From Tachypleus tridentatus (Eukaryota; Arthropoda; Merostomata; Xiphosura; Limulidae): a stretch of 64,000 bases of DNA. The notes beneath the pieces were generated by a model. It saw only the letters and a list, made by a program, of their open reading frames with translations. It did no database searches and was not told the DNA's origin. Positions 23,401 through 35,505 of the stretch are shown piece by piece (the stretch's first letter is position 1; each line of letters opens with the position of its first letter). The translations under genes and the position numbers were made by a program. Location: contig NC_134830.1 in NCBI RefSeq assembly GCF_004210375.1, forward strand, positions 50,411,094 through 50,475,093. The letters are read 5' to 3'.

Positions 23401-24380
23401 TCACCTTCCATTCCACGGGTACTTCGACCAGTACAAATTTTTATATAAATATTTTAATTGTATATTCACTTAAGGTCATTCTGTTAATGTGTATTAAATT
23501 CTTGAAATGAAAAACAGAAGTTAGACAATTAGTAAGTAACATTCACGTTACTCTAAAACCTGTGAGAGGCTTAGTGATTAGTATTAGCAAAGACTCGGCT
23601 GTTTCAGGTAGCGTTGTACTGAAAAAAAAAAATGGAAAAGTGAATATTTTCTAAGAAAAAAATCTTGCGGAAAAGTGTTCGGATTGTGCTGATACAAATA
23701 GTAATTTTTTATCTATTAAACGTGGTATCGTTTATTGAAAAAACAATAGTTTTTTTAACTCCATTTCTTAAAGCTATATTTATACACTGAGTTTAAGAAG
23801 TGGAAGAGAGAAATGAAGACCTTTATCAAGGACTGATTTACACTGATTATTCATATTACAGTTACTTAGGTTAGCAATTTGGTCGCCAGAATGAAACTAG
23901 GAATGAATGCTATTAGTCAGTCAACTCTGCCTCACATTTTCGACATGTTCACGTCGAGCAATTTCTCTTCGGTCCATTGGTTCCACTTATTTAGTACATG
24001 AAACAAAACAATAGTCTCTTTAGACAAATTTGATAAGCTAATGAATTTGGCAAATTGCCGTTTGATTCTTTAAATTGGAGAAACTTTGGAATGACGTGTC
24101 GAAGCTTGCATTTTGAAAGAAAGCAAATGTAAAGGTTTACTTTTTTAAGTCCCATTACAGGCAACAGTTTATTTATATATGATCATATCAAGACACTAGC
24201 AGTCGGTATGCTCGAAGGTAAACAATGTTTGACGATTAATTGGATAACTATATTGAAGATGAAGAAACAGTGACATATAACATCAGGGACAGAGAAAGTT
24301 TCTGAAATTTTCAGATTCCATCTTCAGTATTTAAAGTAAAATAAAAAATACATCATTTCTTACTAAAACTAGTTCAAGCA
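23401..24380 (+). repeat. Unclassified dispersed repeat, copy 1 (internally shorter)
   Basis: Matches copy 2 at 25,690-28,170 in the same order and orientation. Landmarks: 'tacttcgacca' near 23,420, 'cattcacgttactc' and 'cctgtgagaggcttag' near 23,550, 'gactgatttacact' near 23,830, 'ggagaaactttggaatgacg' near 24,080 and 'ggtatgctcgaagg' near 24,205. It lacks about 1.2 kb and about 0.3 kb that copy 2 has. No protein recognised. Confidence 0.8.
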
Positions 24381-25400
24381 CTTCAGATTTATCATCATAC
24401 AATGACTCGCTGACCCAATATCAGTGTTACCATAACTAAGTCAGAAATAAAGATTTGTGGAAAAAGGCTAGGTCTCTAGAACAATATTTTTGTTTCTGAA
24501 CGAAAAGGGTTACCTATTATTTTTACATTTTTTGTTTATTTTTTTGACAGAAAGTTTTAAGCCAAATAACAAAATATTAAGCCAGATTTTGGCATCACTA
24601 CCCGTGGTTGATCAATGTTTCATACGAAAATTACTAGGCTATCTTGCATTTCTAATGACGCATGCGATCTTGAGATGGTTCCATATCTACTAGCAGTGAT
24701 GCTACTGTCGAAGTTAATTGAGATTGTATTAACACTTTCACCATGAGAACTTTCCCTAAGCTAAATAAAATCGTCTGGCATTTAGCAGAATAAAATATTA
24801 AAAGGCTCAATATGTGATAAACGTGTTATATCAAAGTTATATTTTACTTTTTTGTACAGCGTTTTCTGATTCAATTTTATAGTTTTAGGGAAAAAATACT
24901 GACATTCTAAAATTTCCTCGCCCACATAATTATGTTGAAAAAACATGCTCTAAAGTCTAGAGCATCACACAATCTTACAATTTATTTTTATCACTGCTAG
25001 TAAATAATATATCCTTTCAACTTTAAATGTTTGTTTCTTAGTAGCACCTGTTTGTGTACTTTAATCTAATCATAAAGCATATTGTAGTTCTTTCTATTTT
25101 TATATTTATGTGATACAAATATATAATATATAAATATATAAATCTTCGGACGACTAATATGACTTGTCACATCTCAAATTTGTTCCGAGATCTACACCAA
25201 CAAATCCTTATGCACGTGATAGCGAAGAACGACCCTTTGTTCATACTCCAGGTACAATTTCAATGGCGCAGATAACCCAGTTGCTTTGCATCATAAGACG
25301 CCAAACCAACCAACCACACAACAATTTTTTAACTAATTTTAAAGGAGAAATTTTCTTTCTTATAACTTTGCTTTTAACATCTTTTGACTTTCCCATTGTT
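24381..25400. other. AT-rich stretch between repeat copies
   Basis: Weak further similarity to 28,300-28,560 may extend the dispersed repeat ('aacatgctct.tagtct'). A partial SINE-like tail lies near 25,260-25,320. No gene recognised. Confidence 0.35.
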
Positions 25401-25409
25401 ACCCATCAA

Positions 25410-25465
25410 TTAGCGCAGATGGCCCTCGAGTAGCTTTACGCGAAATTAGAAAGAAAACAAAACCC
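25410..25465 (+). repeat. SINE family 1 tail fragment
   Basis: Only the last ~55 bp is present: 'agcgcagatggccctcgagt' and 'agctttacgcgaaattaga'. Confidence 0.75.
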
Positions 25466-26208
25466 CTCACTTATAAGTTTTATATTTCTGTTATTTTCTC
25501 CTATTTTGCTTACGTCATTTTGTTACTAAATTGAACCACCAGTATTGTTACATTACAACCAATGTAAAATGTGAAAGAAAACAATAAAATGGAACCACAA
25601 TAATATTGAATATTTGCGTATAGTAACTAAGTAGACAAGATATTAAAATAAAAACCGAACTGTTCGAAAAAAAGAAACATTTTCAAGAAGAAAGTTTCTC
25701 ACTTTGCATTCTACGGATACTTCGACCAGGACAAATTGCAGGTATAAAGTTTTGTATAAATATTTTGATTGTATATTCACATACGGAGATTCTATAAATC
25801 TGAATTAAATTCATGAAATTAGAAACAAACGTTAGACAATTAATAACATTCACGTTACTCCACAACCTGTGAGAGGCTTAGTAATTAGGGTTAACAAACA
25901 CTAGGATGTTTAAAAATTTAGAAAAAGTGAACGTTTTATAAGAAAAAAGTTCTTTTTACGGCAAGTACTGCAGGGAAAAGTGTTTGGATTGTGTTTTTGC
26001 AAACAGTAATTTTTTATGTATTATATTTGTTACCGTTTATTGAAAAAATAACATTTTTAAACTATATTTTTTAAAACTAAATTTATGAGTTACATCAATA
26101 AAAAAGATATAATCAAACCATCAGGTTTAGTCCTAGTGAACGTCGGGTTATTGTTATATAAAGATACTTAATATTCTTTTCTGCATCAAACAAATGTTTG
26201 TTCGTATC

Positions 26209-26488
26209 AGGCTCGGCATGGCCAAGCGTGTTAAGGCGTTCGACTCGTACTCCGAGGGTCACGGGTTCGAATCACGATCGCACCAAACATGCTCGCCCTT
26301 TTAGCCGTGGGGGCGTTATAATGTGATGTTCAATTCCACAATTCGTTGGTAAAAGAAGAGCCCAAGAGTTGGCGGTGGGTGGTGATGACTAGCTGCCTTC
26401 CCTCTAGTCGTACACGGCAAAATTATGAACGACTAACGCAGATAGCCCTCGAGTGGCTTTGCGCGAAAATCAAAAACTAAACCAACGC
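26209..26488 (+). repeat. SINE family 1, full-length, with target-site duplication
   Basis: Begins 'ggctcggcatggccaagcgt', has B-box-like 'gggttcgaatcac' and ends in an A-rich tail. The direct repeat 'ttgttcgtatc' lies at 26,198-26,208 and 26,489-26,499. It inserted into copy 2 of the dispersed repeat. Confidence 0.9.
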
Positions 26489-27595
26489 TTGTTCGTATCG
26501 TAATTATTTTTAAAACTGTCTGAATTTAGAATACCAAAGTGTGAATTTTTCATAGATTTGTGTTTGTGGTTCCATTAAACAGATAGTGACGTAGTTTATA
26601 TATTATTTCGGTCACATAGACAGATATGCAAGCCGTGCCCTTTACGTAATAGTGAGATTAGAAAATATGGCGTAATTAATTCTTTATATTGAATTTACCA
26701 AAACTATATATCCTGAATACTATATAATGCTGCAATTGTTAATACATAGTCAATACTATGTTGTTATATCATTAAATAATTTTGCTTTTAGTTCGTGATT
26801 TTAGTAAATTTTGGATAATTATATCTACATAACCCACAATCTCAACTTAATGTTTTATGATGGTTTACCTGGTGTCGTCTCGTCATTAGTTAAATGTCTA
26901 CATTTTTATTTCTAAGATCTCTCAGATATCTTTGGAATGCTTCTCACGTTGGATGATAATTAATTAAGGGACATTGATAATGTGGTAGAGTTTTCAAGAA
27001 TAAGCAATATTTTGATCAAGTAGTCATTTTATTTATATTGTCGGACGATATAACATAAATATTTTGAATTATTGATAATTCTTTTAAAATACTTCAGAGC
27101 TTAGATGGTAAGGATGAATATTGGACATAAATTCATAAAAAGTATAAAAGGCAGAATTCTTTATTTTCGTAATGAAAAAATTACTGAGTCGATAAAGAGT
27201 TTTTTATCTTTCATGAGAAGGCCCTTTAGGTGTCTGTATGGTGATTTGAAAGTGTAAACTAAATAAGGAATATTGAGTTTACATGGTGGATGAGAGAAGT
27301 GAAGACCTTCAGCTAGGACTGATTTACACTATTTATGTTACAGTTATTTAGGTTAACAATCTGGTTACCAGTATGAAACTAGAAATGAATACTGTTAGTC
27401 GGTCAATTCGGTCTCAAATTTTGGACGTGTTCACTTCGATTAATTTGTTTTCGTTCCATTGGTTCCAATAGTTTAGTACATCAGTGTAATCAACACTGTT
27501 AACAACGATTCTAAAGTAAGTAGTGTTCACATTGAACTTTTTAAGTAAGTTGTCTATTCTGTTGATGTTTCGTTCGAAATGCTTGATCCAACTTT

Positions 27596-27785
27596 TGCTC
27601 CACTAAACATGCTCACCCTTTATGACGCGTGACTGGAGGTATATTACATTTAATCCAACTATACCTTTGTGAAACAGTGGTTGGTGAGTGATGATAACTA
27701 GGTGCCTTTCCTCTATACTTTCACTGCTAAATTACCAACGGCTAGAGCAGATAGCCCTCATGTAGCTTTGAGTGAAATTCAAAAC
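27596..27785 (+). repeat. SINE family 1 fragment embedded in the dispersed repeat
   Basis: Contains 'aaacatgctcacccttta', 'gatgataactaggtgccttt' and 'gatagccctcatgtagcttt', without the tRNA-like head. The same truncated fragment is at the same place in the inverted copy near 32,580-32,690. Confidence 0.75.
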
Positions 27786-28170
27786 ACACCAGTAGTTTCT
27801 TTTGACAAATATGATAAGCTAACCAATTTTGTAAATTTCAGTTTGGTTCTTTAAAGAGGAGAAACTTTGGAATGACGTGTCGAAGTTTGCATTCTAAAGA
27901 AAGCAATTGTCAAGGTTGACTTTTTAAGTCCCATTTTTTAGAGCCACAGCGTGCAGGCTACAGTTCATTTACATGTATGGTCATATCAGGGCATTAGCAA
28001 TCGGTATGCTCGAAGGAAAATGATGTTTGACAATTAATAGCATGTTAAGTACGAAGAAATAGATTCATATAAGAAAAGGGAACAGAGATAAAGTTTTCAA
28101 TTTTTACAGATTCTATCTGCAGTATTTTAAGCAAAATAAAAATAATACATTATTTGTAACTAAATAACTA

Positions 28171-30200
28171 AAATACATTGTATAAATAACGATAATTTAA
28201 TAAAAACTAAAATACATAGAAAATAAATTACTAACAATAAAAAATGTTGTACATATTTTAAATGTTACTGTTTTAATGAAGACTACATGATATTCAGTGC
28301 TGGTTAAAGTTGTTTGATGTGGATGGATTCTTTAAGTACTAATCCCAGATTAGTGTTAGCCTTACAAAGAATGTTTATATTTTATAGTTTGTGTCTTGTT
28401 TATTCACGATGTTGGTGTATAAACGAAAACCGTGAGTTACTCAACTTTCCTGTGTTTTTTCATGAACAATCCCATATTTTATTAGGTGTTACTAATAGAT
28501 GGCGTTCGGTTTTGTGAAAACAACATGCTCTGTAGTCTTTGATGTAAAATATGGACAAGCCATGAACAAAGATAAATTCGGATATCTTTTGTCAGAAGAA
28601 ATCCCAGGTGTATGATATGGGGTTCAAACTAATCTGGAATTAAAACATAATTTGTGAGTTATAAAAAAGCAGTTACCTATCACAGTATTGCTCTGTGCTT
28701 TTTGTTTTTTAACCTATCTTTTTAACTTTTTTTCTATCCAACCACGACTTGTGAGCATCTTTCAGATGTTGAGTGCACACCTTTATATTAAATATTAAAC
28801 TTTAAGTAAGAAATAATTCTAAATCTGTAAGAACAGTTTTACTCAGAATTACTTTGTAATTTATAATTTTGTGACATTTATTCAGTGTTAAGTCACAAAG
28901 AAAAATGAAATCCAATCCACATTGAACAAAGAACGTTATGTACTATTTATATATATCTATACAGTAGTGTTTGTCCGTCTGTTCACCTGCCTCCTGTTAA
29001 TGTCAGCCATTTCTCGTATTGAGTGTGAAAAGACAGTGATGAAGTCAAAGTTCAACATCAACTATTTAAATAACGGTAGAACAGGTATGAATATTGTTGA
29101 CAACAAACAAGATATTCAACACTAACTTGTTATGAATTAATAACAATCATTCACATATCGAAATGTGACGTAACGGTATGTTATTGTTGAGTGATTCTTA
29201 GTAATGACTGTAATACTAAAAATCAAAATCACATATCAAAATGTGACGTAACGGTATGTTATTGTTAAGTGATTCTTAGTAATGACTGTAATACTGAATT
29301 ATTACTTCATGTAGTGGTTGTTATAAGTAGGTTTGTGTCTGAGAGAAACATAATTAATAATATAAATGACTTAATATGTTAACTTATAAATTTTCCCGTT
29401 ATGAGAAATGGAAGTTCCTCTATAATAAAAACTAAGTAAGGAATACAGGTTTAGAAAGTTTGATAAATAACAGCAAAATATACTAGTTATACAAATTCAT
29501 ATTTCTTGACTTTTGTTAAGTTTACTAAAAAGTAAATTATATTTGTATTTACTACAAAACTAACACACACATAATATCATTTAATTTGTTCGATGTTATA
29601 CTTCTAAAAATGTTTATATCTCAATATATTTTTCAATAAATTATTTATTGATATTTTTATTAAGATATTTTGTACTTGATATAAAGTTGTTATTCCTGAT
29701 TGATTTTAAATGTTATGTACATTATAATTTTCCATGTTAAATGTTAAATTTTATTTACATAGTGAAATTTATATTTAATGGTTTGTTTTGATTTACAGAA
29801 TTCTACCAAATATACTATAACATAATTAGCTTCAAATTTACCTGCTGAAGTGTTAGTGGAAACTATAACAAGAGAAGTGTTGAAAACGGATTTCTGTTCG
29901 TCTGCCAGTTTAACTGGATGAATTCAGAATATTGGAAATATTTGATTAGCTGACACAAACTTTATTTTGGAAAAACAATGTAATAAGATTCCCAAAACTG
30001 TTTGTTAGGCACCGTTTTGAAACAAAATTAAGACTATACACACATGGAAAGTTATATCAGATCTGGTTTCATACTATTTTCGATAGAATATATTTCTGTT
30101 CTCACATGACAGATATTCTTGTTCAGTTGAATATGCGAAAATATTTTTGCTCACACAAGCCTTGAAACTCTCACCCATCTTTCAACTTGGTTCAGCTGCG
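28171..30200. other. AT-rich intergenic stretch
   Basis: Contains one short tandem duplication (29,152-29,303). Open frames at 28,314-28,517 and 28,922-29,125 are not recognisable. No exon or transposon seen. Confidence 0.4.
29152..29303. repeat. Two-copy tandem duplication, 78-bp period
   Basis: 'cacatatcgaaatgtgacgt' at 29,152 recurs as 'cacatatcaaaatgtgacgt' at 29,230, with near-identical following sequence ('aacggtatgttattgtt'). Confidence 0.95.
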
Positions 30201-30212
30201 TTGTAGCATGTA

Positions 30213-30492
30213 TTGTTTTGTTTGCTTTTTGAATCTTGCCCAAAGCTACTCTTGGGCTATCTGTGCTAGCCGTCCCTAATTTAGCAGTGTAAGACTAGAA
30301 GGAAGGCAGCTAGTCATCACCACCCACCACCAACTCTTGAGCTACTCTTTTACCAACGAATAGTGGGATTGACCGTCACATTATAACGCCCCCACGGCTG
30401 AAAGGGCGAGCATGTTTGGCGCGAATGGGATGCGAACCCGCGACCCTCAGATTACGAGTCGCACGCCTTAACACGCTTGGCCATGCCAGGCC
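30213..30492 (-). repeat. SINE family 1, full-length, with target-site duplication
   Basis: On the - strand it begins 'ggcctggcatggccaagcgt' and runs to an A-rich tail. A 12-bp direct repeat 'ttgtagcatgta' flanks it at 30,201-30,212 and 30,493-30,504. Confidence 0.92.
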
Positions 30493-30599
30493 TTGTAGCA
30501 TGTAAAGAAGTAAGCACAACGCTTCACTAAAACACACTCTACTGTCACAGCTGGCAGCTGGTTTCTTATTTAAAGTAAAACAAAGTCTTCAAAGTTGAC

Positions 30600-30900
30600 A
30601 GAAAGAAGCACCAGAAACAGGAAGTGTGAGGAGAGTAAAGTATCTATCGGAAATATGTTTTCAGTGTAAGGAAATATCAACATTGATACGATATCTTACC
30701 AAAATACACATAATAACAGGAATCACATTGAGAATCTCACATTGACTTGGTGGAGGAACTTAGACGAGCACTCCTCAGAAAGTGTCATCAGGATGATGTT
30801 CGAGTGTGACTTCTCTTCTTGGAGGAACACACAGTGAGACAACGCACAAACTAGGTATACTCTTCTCCAATCTTGAAAGCACGGGTCACTAAGTTGGGTG
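30600..30900. repeat. Dispersed repeat copy (shared with 18.2-18.5 kb)
   Basis: Same order of short matches as at 18,190-18,480, including 'atacgatatcttacc' and 'ggtggagg'. A shorter resemblance ('ggaaata.attttcag.taaggaaa') is also at 33,865-33,900. Nature unknown. Confidence 0.5.
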
Positions 30901-31980
30901 TAAAAATGGCATTCTTAACTGTAGATATGGTGGTCGGTCCACCTTCTTTCCCATGTTGGGAGGAGGGACATCTTAGCAAACACAATACATATAAATTAGT
31001 CCACCTTCGTTCCCAGGATAGTTAAAAGTTTTGAAGTTAGAAACAGTAGATTTAACATATCTTGTTTTTCTGTTTTGTATCGGAAATCAGAAACCGTGTG
31101 TATTAATTCAACTTCATTTCTCTTTCTGTTGGAATAACAGCTGCTCAATCTCAACTGAGGAACGAACACGTTACGTAGAATTTCTTACAATTGTTGTGCT
31201 GTTAGAAGTGCCATCTAGTGGCATATTGAAACAACATACCGCTTTTTTTCCTGTATCAGCTCAAATGAGCGGTTCAGTTTATTTCGAATTTTGCTGAAAG
31301 CTACTTGAGAAATGTCTGCTTTAATCTTTCCTAAAGTTAAACCCACTGGTCCAATAAACATTGTAGGTTTTGAGCCACACCGATCCATTTACATCACAGG
31401 TGTACTACTGCTCAGCTATTTGATGTCAGTCGAATTTCGCAGCATGTGTGTATCGTGTTAGTTGGACACATACTTATTAAATTTACTATACTATTGTTTT
31501 AAACTTTTCATGTTTAGAACGTGGCATAATGTGGTTTTAAATTTACCTTAGTTTAGACAATCAGAATAACGCAAATACAGTAAGCGTAATTATGTATTGG
31601 CCTACAAAAGTATACTGTTTCGGCTACCGTACGTTTCTGCATAAATATACATATTAGTATTTACTCATTAGTGTTTAAATTTAAGTTGCATGTCTTAAAA
31701 CATAGAAAGTAAAAGAGAAATACACTGAAAAAAACACTGATTTCGAGCACATACCTGAGTTACAAAATTCTGTACTTGTGCATATGCACTATTCTAATCC
31801 TTATTTAGACTTGCGGGTGGGGTGTGTAACCTTCAAACGTTAACTTTTGAAAAAAAATCAAATTGCAGTATTAATATCTTCAAAATCCCTGTAATTTAGT
31901 AGGGTATCAAAGTGAAGTACATGTGACTTGAAAAGATGTCAATACATGTGCAATTAAACCTGTATGGTCAAAGTAAAAGG
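30901..31980. other. Intergenic stretch, no feature recognised
   Basis: An open frame at 31,031-31,297 on the + strand is not recognisable, and its composition does not differ from its surroundings. Confidence 0.4.
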
Positions 31981-31984
31981 TTAT

Positions 31985-32060
31985 CTGTGTCCTGCTTATC
32001 TGGAAACCCAGTTTGAAATAGTGTAAGTCTGTAGACATACCGCTGTACCAAAGGGTCCTG
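31985..32060 (-). repeat. SINE family 2 fragment
   Basis: On the - strand: 'ggtacagcggtatgtctaca', 'gacttacact' and 'gggtttccaga', then 'acacagataacc'. Diverged. Confidence 0.6.
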
Positions 32061-32426
32061 TCACATATTTATCATAAATGGTAGGTTGAATTAATTTTCA
32101 CTGAATTGTTATAAATATTATTGATAACAATAATTTAAATAGCAGATAAAACTATACAACTTTAACAAAAATTATTCTTACAAAAACTAGTAATAGTGTG
32201 ACTTACAATTTACACAACATTTTAGCCTCTATTATATAGTGAGACTTAATATTCATTAATATTCTTCCTTTAGTATACGTTTATTTCAAAATAGGAAAGC
32301 TACTTTTATAACAGTAGTTTTCAAATTTACTGTTACCAATAATTTCGTCTCTGTCACACTTGTATATACAAAAGTTTGGATATACACAGCAAAACAATTG
32401 TCTAAGTGATTATCAAAACATTGTTT
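32061..32426. other. AT-rich stretch, nothing recognised
   Basis: No feature seen between the SINE fragments. Confidence 0.4.
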
Positions 32427-32552
32427 GTGAATTTCGCGCAAAGCTACTCAAGGGCTATACGCGCTAGCCGTCCCTAATTTAGCAGTGTAAGACTAGATGG
32501 AAGGCAGCTAGTCATCACCACCCACCGTCAACTCTTGGGCTACTCTTTTAAG
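32427..32552 (-). repeat. SINE family 1, 5'-truncated copy
   Basis: 'aatttcgcgcaaagctactc' to 'gggctactcttttaa' on the + strand is the reverse of the SINE 3' half. It abuts the inverted dispersed repeat. Confidence 0.85.
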
Positions 32553-32559
32553 AACCAAA

Positions 32560-33240
32560 AAGAAATTTTTGGATAACAAGGGTTATCCACGGTAGCCGTC
32601 CGTAATATAGTCGTGAAATAACAGAGGCACCTGGTCATCACCAACTACCAACTTCTCGTTCAAAAACGAAAAGTGGGTGAGCATGTTTGGTGGAACAAAC
32701 GTTGTATCAAGCATTTCGAACGAAACATCAACAGAAAAGACAACTTACTGAAAAAGTTCAATGTGTACACTACTTACCTTAGAATCGTTGTTAACAGCGT
32801 TGATTATACTGATGTACTAAACTAGTGGAACTAATGGAACGAAGACAAATTGCTCGACGTGAACATGTCCACAATTTTGCGGCTGAATTGACTGACTAAC
32901 AGCATTTATTCCTAGTTTCATCCTGGTGACCAGATTGTTAACCTAAGTAATTGTAACATAAATAATTAATGTAAATCAGTCGTAGCCATAGGTCTTCACT
33001 TCTCTTTTCCACCACGTAAACTTAATGTTCTTAATTTAGTTTACACTTTCAAATCATCACACAGATATCTAAAGGACCTTCTTTCGAAGGATAAAAAAAA
33101 CCGTATCGACTCAGTAATTTTTTTCAATATGAAAATAAGGAATTCTGCCTTTTCTACTTTTTATAAATTTACGTTCTTACCATCTAATCCCACAATAAAT
33201 GTACTACACTTCATGTCCATTCAATCTGTTATGTGCAAAA
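32560..33240 (-). repeat. Unclassified dispersed repeat, copy 3 (inverted, partial)
   Basis: The reverse complement matches 27,080-27,790 of copy 2 in order: 'gatggtaag', 'ggcagaattc', 'ttactgagtcgat', 'gaagacc', 'gactgattta', 'ccattggttcca' (here 'ccattagttccac') and then the embedded SINE fragment. Divergence is clear but modest. Confidence 0.8.
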
Positions 33241-33869
33241 GATCAGTTGGTCACATATTTTTCTACCCACCCCTGTGAAAAATTGACTAATCTTTGTCTT
33301 CCTTTCATACTTCCATCCAGAAAAAAGTAAACCCTGCCTTAGAAGAAAGCACTATCCCATGAGTGTTGCCCTTCTATCATAGTATACCCTCAGTAGTAGG
33401 TGTCATGTTCCATGGGCTTTTTCTTTCTGCTGCCTTAGGAGAAGGGAATTCATTTAGGTTTACTCCTTTGCATAGGCCTCTCTACTGTTTGAATGTAGAA
33501 TTCTGGCTACTGTGTGAAAAGAATTAATTATATTGTTTCAGAAGATAGTATTTTCCTTACTTGAGAATGTGTTTCAGATACATACTTCACTGAAGACCTT
33601 CCCAACTTTTTCTCCGCATTATTGGTTCACGTTATTCCTGTCTCATCTATAAATGAAGTTAATACTGAATGCAAGTGTTGATGGGGATGTACTGTGGATG
33701 GATCATATGTTGCTGGTGGATGGTTATTTCCAAATGATATTACATCATGTACTAGTAAAGCTCACATTAAAATGTGATTTAGTTGGAACATAGTTCAAGA
33801 TTAATTGTGTGTGCAATTAATCAACAGTAGGTGCATGAGAAATAACTATTGTATATGTAGAGATATATA
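33241..33869. other. Stretch with no recognised feature
   Basis: Pyrimidine-rich + strand that may be the degenerate upstream part of the LINE at 33.87 kb or of another retroelement. No motif supports a call. Confidence 0.35.
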
Positions 33870-34860
33870 TGTTGGAAATACATTTTCAGGTAAGGAAAAT
33901 GTTAAACCTTTCTTCGTTTTTTTCCCCCATCTTAAGAGCTCGCTATCACAGATCTTGGAGGTGGTTTGTTCTTGGAGCTATTCCTCATTCATTACAAACT
34001 GGCCTATAGTTTTGCCAGGTCCTCAGCTTTAAAATTGTTGGACCCCATTCACCACCTATGGCTTCAGCTCTGCACACTTCTTCAGTTCAGAGTTTGTACA
34101 CCGAGTCTCACAAACCTCCTCTTCATCTCTGTTGTTTTCAACTTTCTTTACTTTATTCTGCAAAACTTTGATCTACACCACAGTATCTCCTCTGGGGTTG
34201 TGTCTTTCTTCCTTGTTGTGCAGTGTTTTTTCAGAATAGGTGGTCTGCCATATTTTCCGTTTGGTCTTTGTGTCCAAGCATAGCTGGCTGAATTGGGTCC
34301 GTTCTTAGATAACATTGCTTTCTCCACTGATCAATCGATCCCACCATGGCTTATCACCATCCCCACCTGTGACTTTTCTTTGAGTCATCTAAGGAAAGCA
34401 GTGATTCCCAATTGGAAGTTCTGTCTTATGTTTGTTGAACATCTTCCAAACAATCCTTCCATTCCTGTTTATAAAGATGGTTCAAAATCAGGTGACTGTG
34501 GGCTCTGCCAGGGTTGGTTGTGGTTCAGTCGTTGCATATACAATCCCCTCTACGGATTCTGTGTTCACTGCTGAGCTGTATGCCATTTCTCATGCCCTAT
34601 AGCACATAGAGGCTATGCTGTACACCAACTGTACTATTTATACTGACTCTCTTGGCTCTCTACTGGCACTAGAATCACTTCATGTTAGTTCTCATTGATA
34701 TTCAAGCCTGACTGACCCATTTCTCATTGTCTTCCATTTCTATCCAGTTTTTCTGGATACCAGGCTATGTTGGCATTCACTGGAGTGAACTCACTGACAC
34801 CACAGCTAAGTCTGTCTGCTCTGTTGCTATCACTACCATGTCTGTACTATATATAACTAT
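33870..34860 (+). mobile_element. LINE fragment of the RNase-H-bearing Jockey/I-like family
   Basis: Read on the + strand: the segment following the reverse transcriptase (WSYSSFITNWPIVLPG, then LSHLRKA), the RNase H domain (SVFTAELYAISHAL, TNCTIYTDSLGSLLALESLH) and its end (FFWIPGYVGIHWSELTDTTA). The frame changes several times and stops occur. It is homologous to the - strand copy at 62.3 kb (NCTIYTDSLGSLLALESL in both). There is no endonuclease or 3' untranslated part, so both ends are lost. Confidence 0.85.
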
Positions 34861-35390
34861 AATCCAGTATTCAAGAAGTGAACTGGTACATTTTTCAAAC
34901 AATATAACCCATAATGTGAAATAACATTGTGTATGTATTTGTGTAAATGATTGAAAACAGAAAAAAAGAGTAACTTAGAAGAAAACATAGATAACAAAAA
35001 TGTGCTTTTAAGAATTAGTGCCTAGAAAATTGGAAAAATTTATAAATAATAGCACATAATGGTAGAGCAAATAGAAGAGTGAAATATTAATAATAAATTC
35101 AAGAAATTAAATCTGTAATAATAAACATATAAATAAATGAAAATGAATTCCTTTATTATTGAAATAATTTTTATCTCTTATTACTTGATTAAAATTCTTT
35201 TTATTTCTGTATCATAATTTTTGTATAATATATATTATTTTCTATATCTCTTTAATATTATTATTAAGGGATTTCTGTAAGAGACTTTTAAATGTTTTAA
35301 TTAGTTGAAAGGCTGTTTAACCTTGTTGCAAGCCATTAAAGCATTCTGATAATATCAAAAAGTAATCTTCAGTCTTTGTCTTACCAACAG
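34861..35390. other. AT-rich stretch, nothing recognised
   Basis: No feature seen between the LINE fragment and the exon-like segment at 35,391. Confidence 0.4.
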
Positions 35391-35505
35391 AGAAGCTTAT
35401 GAAAAAGAAAAACCTTACTCTAAAGCTTTATTACAAGCTCTTGAAACAGAATGCATAAAAGTAACCCAGTTACAGTTGGCTGTGGAACCAAAGAAAAGGA
35501 ATGAG
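35391..35505 (+). CDS. Possible isolated coding exon, product unknown
   Basis: A 115-base open segment lies between a good acceptor ('gtcttaccaacag') and a donor ('gtatgg'). It encodes EAYEKEKPYSKALLQALETE followed by CIKVTQLQLAVEPKKRNE, a charged, helix-prone segment with amino-acid use more like a real exon than the surrounding AT-rich DNA. Splicing in phase 0 to the acceptor at 36,866-36,867 would add six codons and a stop. I do not recognise the protein. It could equally be a chance open frame or a pseudogene piece. Confidence 0.35.

Larger units (their letters stand above)
25690..28170 (+). repeat. Unclassified dispersed repeat, copy 2 (longest)
   Basis: The longest of three copies, about 2.5 kb including a later SINE at 26.2 kb. 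It shares its whole order with copy 1, and 27,080-27,790 is shared with the inverted copy 3. It includes a SINE family 1 fragment (27,596-27,785) that is also in copy 3, so that fragment was probably part of the unit before it spread. No long open frame, inverted termini or protein motif is visible. It may be a non-autonomous element or an old segmental duplication. Confidence 0.8.

Noticed and set aside
23401-28170. A pair of LTRs flanking an element, considered for the 23.4 and 25.7 kb direct copies
   Set aside because: The copies are long, differ by large internal blocks, and enclose no retroelement coding sequence, so they are better seen as dispersed repeat copies.
29152-29303. CRISPR-like or other functional array, suggested by spaced repeats
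   Set aside because: A simple two-copy tandem duplication in eukaryotic intergenic DNA.
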